A DNA stretch of 5,596 nt from Clostridiales bacterium (GCA_031289865.1 JAITOQ010000125.1:1-5596); one strand, 5' to 3'; counted from the stretch's first letter, positions 1-4,766 are shown. Program-made: numbers and translations. Notes: a model not told the origin generated them from the letters alone.

Positions 1-1
1 C

Positions 2-406
2 ACTTACCTTGTCAGACACGACAATAGATTTAACGCCGCGCTGTTTAACTCCGTTATACGCAAATTGTCTAAAAAAAGCCTTATGATCGAGTGGGGAGTC
101 GCGCAAGGTATGCACGGTATGGGCACCGACACTCCTTACGAATTTTTACGCAAATGTACGCTGTTTAATACCTCTGAGGTGTCGCCGCTTATAGATCAAG
201 ACGTTTTGCTTATGGGAGGGCAAGAGGATCATTATATCCCCCTTCATCAGTTTTTTGATCAAGGGAAAACGCTCGCCAACGTCCGTTCCTTGACGTCCCG
301 CCTATTTACACGCAAGGAAACGGCGCAAAACCACTGCCAACTCGGCAACGTCGGTCTTTCGGTAGAAGTCATTGTGGATTGGGTCGGGCAAATGACGAAC
401 GAATAA
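2..406 (+). CDS. Alpha/beta hydrolase, C-terminal part (5'-truncated by window edge)
   Basis: The frame is open from the first complete codon at position 2 to TAA at 404-406, so the gene starts left of the window; the TTG at 65 is an internal Leu codon, not a convincing start. The visible 134 residues are the C-terminal part of a serine hydrolase of the alpha/beta fold. Two catalytic-triad positions can be placed. The acid is the Asp of the MGGQEDHYIP segment (codon 227-229), which follows a hydrophobic strand (DVLLM). The histidine is in AQNHCQLGN (codon 332-334). The nucleophile serine in its GxSxG elbow must lie upstream, outside the window. The AQNHCQLGN segment resembles the End-His region of COG1073-like hydrolases and peptidases that I know. 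The substrate cannot be deduced. The gene converges on the minus-strand RhuM gene with only 21 bases between stop codons. Confidence 0.8.
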   Translation, partial: TYLVRHDNRFNAALFNSVIRKLSKKSLMIEWGVAQGMHGMGTDTPYEFLRKCTLFNTSEVSPLIDQDVLLMGGQEDHYIPLHQFFDQGKTLANVRSLTSRLFTRKETAQNHCQLGNVGLSVEVIVDWVGQMTNE

Positions 407-433
407 TCAATTCATAGCTTAGTGTAATCAATT
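405..433. repeat. Short direct repeat AATCAATT in the convergent junction
   Basis: AATCAATT occurs at 405-412 and again at 426-433, a 21-base offset. It spans the gap between the hydrolase stop (404-406) and the RhuM stop (TGA, read from 428-430 on the minus strand). A T-rich run follows (432-445). I see no convincing hairpin here, so neither convergent gene has an obvious intrinsic terminator in the gap. The repeat may be chance in AT-rich sequence. Confidence 0.35.
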
Positions 434-811
434 TTTTTCTTTTTTATCTCCGACCTCGTTTTCCAAACTCAAAAATCTGTCGAAGTCGCTCTCAAACAGC
501 CTATCTTGAACAATGCGGTATTTTTCAAATTCGCTTTCGGCGTGAATTTTCGCCTCTATTGCGGAAACCTTGCCCGCGTCTAATAGCAGTTCCGTACCCA
601 AAGCATTTAAAAAAATGTCCAGTCTCTTTTTCCAATCTTCTATGCTCATCGCAATTTGATGTGTCGCTTGAAATTCCGCAAATTCCAAATAAGCTGTAAC
701 GATACTCTCTAACGACTTCAATTCTTTTTCACCTAAATAATTTTTTGCAATTACAACGTCTGATTTTCTTATCTTACCGCTCGGTGCAGCTTCCCATGTA
801 GTCAGCCCCAT
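428..811 (-). CDS. RhuM C-terminal fragment, possible reinitiation product, 127 aa
   Basis: The first ATG after the amber codon is at 811 (residue 221 of the full frame). It is preceded by AAGGAG only 3 bases upstream, which is close for a ribosome binding site, so translation from here is possible but likely weak. The intervening 79 sense codons (812-1048) have the same conserved RhuM reading frame but no ATG. The fragment contains GLTTWEAAPSGKIRKSDVV, a helical middle, and a charged C-terminal tail. It is a fragment of a larger protein, not an independent gene family. Confidence 0.4.
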   Translation of the reverse strand: MGLTTWEAAPSGKIRKSDVVIAKNYLGEKELKSLESIVTAYLEFAEFQATHQIAMSIEDWKKRLDIFLNALGTELLLDAGKVSAIEAKIHAESEFEKYRIVQDRLFESDFDRFLSLENEVGDKKEKN

Positions 812-1048
812 ATACTCCTTATCAGCATCCGCACGCTCAACGATAACCTCCGCCGCCGTGTGTCCGTGAATAGCAAAATGAAGTTTGTTTTGAACCGTCC
901 TAAAAAATAAAAGAGTTTCGGGATTTTTTGAGTCATAGTCAAATGACGTTGCATATATATCGGTTATTTTCTGATAGAATTTACGTTCGGAAAGACGTAT
1001 TTCCCGAATATCCTCTAAAAGATTTTCAAAGTATGTTTTAGAAAAAAT

Positions 1049-1051
1049 CTA
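1049..1051 (-). other. In-frame amber codon inside RhuM
   Basis: The minus strand reads AAG AAA GAC TAG ATT TTT TCT. The codon falls in the variable linker just after the GYVLDNERLK block and before YFENLLEDIREIR. From remembered homologues, small or polar residues occupy this place, so a single C-to-T change from CAG (Gln) would explain it. No other disruption exists in the frame. Confidence 0.9.
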
Positions 1052-1471
1052 GTCTTTCTTTAAACGCTCATTATCAAGAACATAACCTTTTAAAGCGAAG
1101 TCCGTCAAAACGTCAGCCGACCATGCGCGGAAACGCACGGCTTTTGTTGAATTAACCTTAAACCCAACCGCAATTATCGCTTGTAAATTGTAGTATTGTT
1201 GATTATAAGATTTGCCGTCTGTAGCAGTTGTTCGGAAAGTCCGAACAACTGAATTCTCCTCCAGCTCTCCGCTCTTAAAAATCGCCGAAAGATGTTCTGA
1301 AACGTTGCTTTTTGCCGTGTCATAGAGCGCACAAATCGATTTTTGCGTGAGCCACACGTTCTCACCCGCCACCAAAACGTCTACGCCGTCACCGCCGTTT
1401 TCCTTTGAAAAAACAAGGAAATCATTAGTGCCGTTACGAATTTGAATCTTCTTTCCCCTTTCGTCTGCCAT
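1049..1471 (-). CDS. RhuM N-terminal fragment (winged-helix-like part), 140 aa
   Basis: This is the part upstream of the amber codon and should be translated efficiently. A full AGGAGG (minus strand, bases 1484-1479) sits 7 bases before ATG 1471. The product ends LDNERLKKD and would keep the whole N-terminal DNA-binding-like region (residues about 36-130) while lacking the conserved C-terminal domain. If stable, a stand-alone 140-residue product could still bind DNA; that is inference. It follows the glycosylase gene in the same transcript, its ribosome binding site overlapping that gene's TAG stop. Confidence 0.6.
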   Translation of the reverse strand: MADERGKKIQIRNGTNDFLVFSKENGGDGVDVLVAGENVWLTQKSICALYDTAKSNVSEHLSAIFKSGELEENSVVRTFRTTATDGKSYNQQYYNLQAIIAVGFKVNSTKAVRFRAWSADVLTDFALKGYVLDNERLKKD

Positions 1472-1485
1472 TATTTTTCCTCCTA
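1471..1485 (-). promoter_or_regulatory. Stop/SD/start overlap linking the glycosylase and rhuM
   Basis: On the minus strand the glycosylase stop TAG (1485-1483) supplies the first AG of the AGGAGG ribosome binding site for rhuM (1484-1479), which is 7 bases from ATG 1471. Three codons past the TAG, in the glycosylase frame, a TAA (1473-1471) overlaps the rhuM start as TAATG. This spacing implies a single transcript and probable translational coupling. It also means that readthrough of the TAG would add only four residues. Confidence 0.8.
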
Positions 1486-1965
1486 TCTTAAATAAATTTT
1501 TTGTTCAATCAAAAACTCCAACTCCCTCGCCCATTTATCATAGTCGTATCTCACGTTTGCGGGACTTGTGGAGGGCATAAGGACGCATTCTTTTTCGGGA
1601 TAGAACTCGCGAAAAACGGAGTATGCTTTCGTCCCGTTTAGGAGTATTTTTTCTATGGGCGCGTTTTTTAAAACCGCGTCGATGTCGGCGGGGCGGTAAG
1701 CGGTGATTTTGTCGTCCGCGGAACCCGTGATTTCACACTCCTCTATCACGTCGTAAAGCGCGATTCTATACCGCCGTAAAAAGGCTTTTTTTTCCTCTAT
1801 ATTTTCCCCGACCGTATCCCCGAAAAACCGCGAAAGGGTTTTAAAAAAACGGTTTTGTTTGTTACCGTAATAAAAGCCGCTTTCACGGGATTTTACACTC
1901 GGAAAGCTGCCCAAAATCAACACTCTGCTGTTCTCGTCAAAAAACGGCTCAAAGCCACGGTACAT
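1483..1965 (-). CDS. DNA-deoxyinosine glycosylase / UDG-superfamily (family 6-like) repair enzyme
   Basis: This 160-residue protein belongs to the uracil-DNA glycosylase superfamily, closest by motif to hypoxanthine-DNA glycosylases (family 6), which remove deaminated adenine (hypoxanthine) from DNA as the first step of base excision repair. Motif 1 is ILGSFPSVKSRESGFYYGN (residues 17-35), followed by NRFF at 38-41; the Asn of this region is the catalytic residue in the characterised Methanosarcina enzyme, as I recall. Motif 2 is PSTSPAN at 131-137. Most relatives have NRFW, so Phe41 is a mild variation. Start choice: the frame extends upstream to an ATG at 2025, but AGAGGA (minus strand, 1978-1973) lies 7 bases before ATG 1965 and only 1 base before the ATG at 1971, and conservation begins near YRGFEPFF, so 1965 is chosen. 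It is the first gene of an operon with rhuM, from a promoter at 2040-2068. Confidence 0.85.
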   Translation of the reverse strand: MYRGFEPFFDENSRVLILGSFPSVKSRESGFYYGNKQNRFFKTLSRFFGDTVGENIEEKKAFLRRYRIALYDVIEECEITGSADDKITAYRPADIDAVLKNAPIEKILLNGTKAYSVFREFYPEKECVLMPSTSPANVRYDYDKWARELEFLIEQKIYLR

Positions 1966-1993
1966 TTGCATTTCCTCTTTTTTGTTTTTAATT

Positions 1994-2006
1994 CCGTATC
2001 TTACGG
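1994..2006 (-). other. Small hairpin in the glycosylase-rhuM leader
   Basis: CCGTA-TCT-TACGG is a perfect 5-bp inverted repeat with a 3-base loop between the predicted transcription start (about 2033) and the ribosome binding site (1978-1973). No U-tract follows it in the transcribed direction, so it is not an intrinsic terminator. A role in mRNA stability or translation is only a possibility. Confidence 0.3.
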
Positions 2007-2039
2007 GACGAGCGGGGCTGTCCACTACGGTATGCGGAT

Positions 2040-2068
2040 ATTATAATACGAAAAAAAATAAAAATCAA
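2040..2068 (-). promoter_or_regulatory. Sigma-A-type promoter of the glycosylase-rhuM operon
   Basis: Read on the minus strand, TTGATT (2068-2063) is followed after exactly 17 bases by a perfect TATAAT (2045-2040). The spacer is T-rich. Transcription would start near 2033, giving a leader of roughly 65-70 bases to ATG 1965; this argues against the upstream ATG at 2025, which would have almost no leader and no ribosome binding site. Confidence 0.75.
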
Positions 2069-2123
2069 GGGAAACCGACAGAGTACTACACAAAACACGC
2101 AAAACGAGAATACTCTATATTGA

Positions 2124-2151
2124 TATTACTACTTTTTATGCCGTAGTAATA
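2124..2151. promoter_or_regulatory. 9-bp perfect inverted repeat upstream of desulfoferrodoxin
   Basis: TATTACTAC (2124-2132) and GTAGTAATA (2143-2151) are exact reverse complements separated by 10 bases, with the right arm ending 12 bases before the AGGAG of the downstream gene. Two weak promoter readings overlap it: TTGATA at 2120-2125 as a -35, or TATATT at 2116-2121 as a -10, which would place the repeat at the start of the transcript. It could be a repressor operator or an mRNA hairpin. It does not match the PerR or Fur consensus sequences I know. Confidence 0.5.
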
Positions 2152-2174
2152 AATCATTTTTTTAGGAGATTCTC

Positions 2175-2567
2175 ATGGAAAACAAACGCTATGATATTTA
2201 CAAATGCGGCGGTTGCGGCACGGTTGCCGAAATCGTCGAGGGACACAATTGCGTCCTAAACTGCGGAAATCAACCGATGAAGCTTTTGAACGTCGGAAAT
2301 CACACGGGCGACGCAATAGTACATGTCCCCATTATCACGCATATCCCCGACGGCTATTTTGTCCGCGTCAGCACCGAACCTCACCCGATGATCCCCACCC
2401 ACTACATAGAATTTATAGAACTCACCGCCGACGGAAAACGCTACAAGACCTATCTTTCGCCCGGCGACCAACCGCAAGCCGAATTCACCGTCCCTCTGTC
2501 AAGCGCGGTTAGCTCACGCATATATTGCAATCTCCACGGCGTCTGGACTTCGGACGGAAAGGACTGA
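2175..2567 (+). CDS. dfx: Desulfoferrodoxin (superoxide reductase) with non-canonical metal-site residues
   Basis: This 130-residue cytoplasmic protein reduces superoxide to hydrogen peroxide without making oxygen, an oxygen-defence route of anaerobes. The N-terminal desulforedoxin-like domain (residues 1-38) has KCGGC (Cys11, Cys14) and then NCVLNCGNQPMKLL (Cys26, Cys30). Classical proteins have adjacent CC in the last pair; here the first of the two is Asn29 and a cysteine appears four residues before Cys30. The catalytic domain (about 40-125) keeps all five expected Fe ligands: His50 (HVP), His70 (PHPM), His76 (HYIE), Cys118 and His121 (YCNLHGVW). The Glu-Lys that normally precedes HVP is replaced by Ile48-Val49. 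Length is normal for two-domain desulfoferrodoxins. The start is supported by AGGAG at 2164-2168, 6 bases from ATG. It is divergent from the repair operon and transcribed alone or with readthrough into the next gene. Confidence 0.92.
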   Translation: MENKRYDIYKCGGCGTVAEIVEGHNCVLNCGNQPMKLLNVGNHTGDAIVHVPIITHIPDGYFVRVSTEPHPMIPTHYIEFIELTADGKRYKTYLSPGDQPQAEFTVPLSSAVSSRIYCNLHGVWTSDGKD

Positions 2568-2596
2568 CACATTTTCATCTTTTTTTGATTTTACTG

Positions 2597-2625
2597 TTGC
2601 AATTCTCCTCATCTTATTGTATAAT
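2597..2625 (+). promoter_or_regulatory. Sigma-A-type promoter of the metallophosphoesterase gene
   Basis: TTGCAA (2597-2602), a 17-base spacer and a perfect TATAAT (2620-2625) lie just beyond the desulfoferrodoxin stop. Transcription would start near 2632. The ATG at 2617 overlaps this -10 region, so it cannot be the start of the protein made from this promoter. Confidence 0.75.
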
Positions 2626-2673
2626 GATCGTATCTTATATTTTAAGGTTAAAAAACTATATAGGGAGTACAAC

Positions 2674-4311
2674 ATGAAAATCATTAAAAGATTTTTTCTC
2701 ATCATTTTCGCAATAATTGCGATACTCAATCCGATTTTAAATTTCGGTGTGTTTTCAATCGGCTATGTCTACATCGACGATGCGTTAAAAATTGAACACT
2801 TTAGTTATTACTTACTCGCCGCGATGTTTGTAAACGCCGCGTTCGCGCTGTTTTGCGCGCTATTTTACAAAAAGAGTCGCCGCGTGCCTATTCCTATGTA
2901 CTTTGTCATCTTTTTGAGCGTCGTTTTGTCTGTCTTTTTTACCCTCGTCAATTACGTCACCTCGACGCTTGCTATTCCGGAGGCGACGGGGTATCTCATT
3001 ATCGGATTGATTCCGATATTGGCGGCGGTATTCGGCTCGCTGTTCGCGCTCTTTTTCCTCCCGACCTTTAAGCCTAAGGCACGAAAGGTTGTCGCGGGAA
3101 TTCTCTTTGCGGCGGTCGTATTTACTTGCTCCGCGTACGGGTTTAAGCTCGTCCCGTTTGAATTTACCATGACCGATCCGATCGTACTCGACATCGGGAC
3201 GGGATATTCCGTCACATGGGGTACTAATGCGGAATCTATCGGCTCTCTCGTCTATGTCAAAGACGGCAAACCGCATGAGCTTTGGTGTCACGACGAGGGC
3301 AACAAACGGCTCGGCGTTATTCATTCCGTACTTATCCCCTACGACGAATTAAACGGCGCGACCTATTCCGTTCACTCGATAAGAAGCCACGGTACGGTGA
3401 CCTTCGGAAATCATCTCGGTAAGTCTATTCATTCGGATTCGTTTGAATTTAGCGATGACAGAGATACGGTGGACCGGCTAAACATAGCGACCTTTTCCGA
3501 CTGGCAGCACGGTGTCGGCTATCTGCTCAAGGACACTATGTCGCATTTAGAAGGCAATGTTGACCTCCTGATTGTGTCGGGCGACTATTCCGACTATTTT
3601 GTCAACGAAAACATGGTCGTATCAAACGTCATCGACAGTATAGCGCAAGCTACGAGGGGCGTTATTCCCGTAATCTTTGTAAAAGGAAACCACGAATCGA
3701 GATCCCGCGGTCTGTATAAGGTCTGGACGAAGCTCGGTCTTGAAAAAGCCTACTATCAAGTCGATAGAAACGGTATCCTCTTTACGGTTCTCGACTGCGG
3801 CGAGGTCAATCCTAACGGCGACGCCAACTACGAATACGGCGGCATGAATATCTTTGCGCAGTACGATCAAGAACAGCTCGACTGGTATCAAGCACTCCCT
3901 ATCCGCAATGACCGCTACAATATTCTCCTCTCCCATAACTCAAACGAATTTCCATACTACTACGGGAGCGAGTACGGCGAAGTGATGCGCGCCATGCACA
4001 CACAGCTCGTAATAGGCGGTCACACGGGGCGTCATGAGGTGAGGTTTTATGAAGGGCTTTACAGATTTGACGAAGGCGGCTGGGAAGAGGAAGGCGAAGC
4101 CATAGCTCCTCTCGACCTCGTTTTGGGAAATGTGAAATTCTCCTTTGAAAATCTAAAAAGGCTTTTCGTAAAAAATTATTATTACTTTATAGGCGGTCAA
4201 GTCATCATTTCCGCGGATCGCGCCGATATTACTTTTAATATCATTCGGAATGACACGGGCGTGATCAGCAGCGAGACCCATCCAAGCTTGCAACCGCTTC
4301 CCGTGATTTAA
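2674..4311 (+). CDS. Membrane-anchored metallophosphoesterase with purple-acid-phosphatase-like N domain
   Basis: The protein has 545 residues from ATG 2674, which has AGGGAG at 2662-2667, 6 bases upstream. The frame is open back to 2617, but that ATG lies in the promoter. Residues 7-27, 43-64, 74-96, 107-129 and 137-157 are five hydrophobic helices. Positive charges (KIIKR, KKSRR, KPKARK) fall on alternate loops, which puts the C-terminal part outside the membrane. Residues about 168-259 resemble the Fn3-like N domain of purple acid phosphatases (SVTWGT, then GATYSVHSI). Residues 270-455 are a calcineurin-like phosphoesterase: FSDWQ (Asp276, Gln278), SGDYSD (Asp304), GNHE (Asn339, His340), LLSH (His421) and GGHTGRH (His450). 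The substrate is unknown; a secreted-face phosphatase or phosphodiesterase acting on nucleotides, lipids or wall polymers is inference. The usual His of DxH and the second His of GHxH are both replaced. It is probably monocistronic. Confidence 0.85.
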   Translation: MKIIKRFFLIIFAIIAILNPILNFGVFSIGYVYIDDALKIEHFSYYLLAAMFVNAAFALFCALFYKKSRRVPIPMYFVIFLSVVLSVFFTLVNYVTSTLAIPEATGYLIIGLIPILAAVFGSLFALFFLPTFKPKARKVVAGILFAAVVFTCSAYGFKLVPFEFTMTDPIVLDIGTGYSVTWGTNAESIGSLVYVKDGKPHELWCHDEGNKRLGVIHSVLIPYDELNGATYSVHSIRSHGTVTFGNHLGKSIHSDSFEFSDDRDTVDRLNIATFSDWQHGVGYLLKDTMSHLEGNVDLLIVSGDYSDYFVNENMVVSNVIDSIAQATRGVIPVIFVKGNHESRSRGLYKVWTKLGLEKAYYQVDRNGILFTVLDCGEVNPNGDANYEYGGMNIFAQYDQEQLDWYQALPIRNDRYNILLSHNSNEFPYYYGSEYGEVMRAMHTQLVIGGHTGRHEVRFYEGLYRFDEGGWEEEGEAIAPLDLVLGNVKFSFENLKRLFVKNYYYFIGGQVIISADRADITFNIIRNDTGVISSETHPSLQPLPVI

Positions 4312-4312
4312 C

Positions 4313-4348
4313 GGTTTTTTAATGCAGAATTGGTTTTTAATGCAGAAT
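4313..4348 (+). repeat. Direct repeat just after the phosphoesterase stop
   Basis: GGTTTTTTAATGCAGAAT (4313-4330) is repeated as GGTTTTTAATGCAGAAT (4332-4348), differing by one T. The second copy runs directly into the heptad array, suggesting local duplication by slippage. Confidence 0.7.
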
Positions 4349-4387
4349 GTAGAATGCAGAATGTAGAATGCGAAATACAGAATAGCG
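4339..4387 (+). repeat. Heptad tandem repeat AATGCAG/AATGTAG
   Basis: Seven consecutive 7-base units begin with AAT: AATGCAG, AATGTAG, AATGCAG, AATGTAG, AATGCGA, AATACAG, AATAGCG. The first four alternate exactly, giving a 14-base higher-order unit, and the copies decay toward the right. The array contains stops in the readable frames and is non-coding. It lies between a stop codon and a terminator. Confidence 0.8.
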
Positions 4388-4401
4388 AATTATAAAGTAG
4401 G

Positions 4402-4430
4402 CATCGTTCTGAGCGGATCGAAGAATCTCA
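4402..4430. repeat. Dispersed intergenic repeat-like motif (possible decayed copy)
   Basis: The segment GTTCTGAGCGGATCGAAG followed by AATCTC resembles a short imperfectly palindromic intergenic sequence (ATTCTGAGCG...GCGAAGAATCTC) that I remember from many bacterial genomes. Arms TTCT (4407-4410) and AGAA (4422-4425) pair, but the stem is interrupted. Only one copy is in this window, so its repeat nature rests on memory. Confidence 0.4.
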
Positions 4431-4456
4431 AACGTCAGCCGTACAACCGCATAATC

Positions 4457-4497
4457 AAAAAAACAGCGAACGCTCATCAAAAACGTTCGCTGTTTTT
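4457..4497 (+). terminator. Intrinsic terminator, probably bidirectional
   Basis: CAGCGAACG (4464-4472) pairs perfectly with CGTTCGCTG (4484-4492) around an 11-base loop, and the stem is extended by flanking A and T tracts. Five Ts follow on the plus strand and seven As precede, so it could act in both directions. It is the likely end of the phosphoesterase transcript, about 150 bases past its stop codon. Confidence 0.85.
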
Positions 4498-4680
4498 CAC
4501 TGTTTTATCCTTTGTTTTTGTCGGTTTTATGCATTCCGGACGATTTTAGCGAAGCAATCCTGACTCCAATAGCTACTCTATCCCGCAGCTGCTGAACTCC
4601 GTCCCACAATATAGATCGTCTGACTTGATTTTGCCTTAAAAAAAGCGTTCCGCATTAAAAAAATTCTAAAAAGAGGTGTA
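4498..4680. other. Intergenic stretch without recognisable feature
   Basis: Between the terminator and the transporter promoter I find no supported gene, RNA or repeat. The only local structure is GCG-TTC-CGC flanked by runs of A (around 4643-4665), too short a stem to call a terminator. Confidence 0.5.
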
Positions 4681-4688
4681 AAAAGGCT

Positions 4689-4716
4689 TTGCAAATCATA
4701 AAATATATGATACAAT
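4689..4716 (+). promoter_or_regulatory. Promoter of the MFS gene with palindromic spacer
   Basis: TTGCAA (4689-4694), a 16-base spacer and TACAAT (4711-4716) form a plausible sigma-A promoter starting near 4723. The spacer is almost entirely an inverted repeat, ATCATA (4695-4700) and TATGAT (4706-4711) with 5 bases between, placed where a bound repressor would block RNA polymerase. Confidence 0.6.
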
Positions 4717-4732
4717 AATAAAAAATGGTAGT

Positions 4733-4755
4733 AAGCATATATATTAAGTATGCTT
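4733..4755. promoter_or_regulatory. Second inverted repeat in the MFS gene leader
   Basis: AAGCATA (4733-4739) and TATGCTT (4749-4755) are exact reverse complements with a 9-base gap. The repeat sits after the predicted transcription start and directly before the AAGG ribosome binding site (4757-4760), leaving that site unpaired. It may be an operator or an mRNA hairpin. Confidence 0.45.
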
Positions 4756-4766
4756 TAAGGATTCTC

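Larger units (their letters stand above)
428..1471 (-). pseudogene. rhuM: RhuM-family protein gene interrupted by one in-frame amber codon
   Basis: Read on the minus strand from ATG at 1471, the frame runs 347 residues to TGA at 428-430 with a single interruption, TAG at 1049-1051 (codon 141). There is no frameshift, and both halves are in the same frame. Residues 36-70 (VWLTQKSICALYDTAKSNVSEHL...GELEE) look like the winged-helix, KilA-N/Bro-like DNA-binding part. Residues 93-130 carry YYNLQAIIAVGFKVNS and FRAWSADVLTDFALKGY, typical RhuM blocks. After the stop, YFENLLEDIREIRLSERKFYQKITDIYATS, TVQNKLHFAIHGHTAAEVI, ADKEYMGLTTWE and the ESEFEKYRIVQDRLFESDFDRF tail continue the family without loss. 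RhuM proteins were named from a Salmonella pathogenicity island and often sit near restriction-modification genes; their biochemical role is poorly known. Full-length members are about 330-350 residues, as here with readthrough. The gene may be a fresh pseudogene, two separate polypeptides, or a readthrough gene. Confidence 0.85.

Noticed and set aside
1966..2025. N-terminal extension of the glycosylase from ATG 2025
   Set aside because: That start would leave almost no leader after the promoter at 2040-2068, has no ribosome binding site, and the extra 20 residues are not family-like.
2204..2512. Plus-strand 102-codon open frame overlapping desulfoferrodoxin
   Set aside because: It is a +1-type shadow of dfx; the dfx frame has all the iron-ligand motifs and the ribosome binding site.
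2568..2596. Possible terminator after desulfoferrodoxin (T-rich stretch)
   Set aside because: There is a run of Ts but no stable GC-rich stem before it.
2617..2673. N-terminal extension of the phosphoesterase from ATG 2617
   Set aside because: The codon overlaps the TATAAT of the gene's own promoter; ATG 2674 has AGGGAG at ideal spacing and begins a typical membrane-insertion sequence.
2860..3324. Minus-strand open frame of 154 codons within the phosphoesterase gene
   Set aside because: It lies opposite conserved coding sequence and its product is an Arg/Asp-rich sequence typical of antisense translation.
3622..3936. Minus-strand open frame of 104 codons within the phosphoesterase domain
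   Set aside because: It is antisense to the catalytic motifs (GNHE region), with no start signal and no family match.
4640..4670. Possible minus-strand terminator around GCG-TTC-CGC with flanking A runs
   Set aside because: The stem is only three base pairs and no minus-strand gene ends there.
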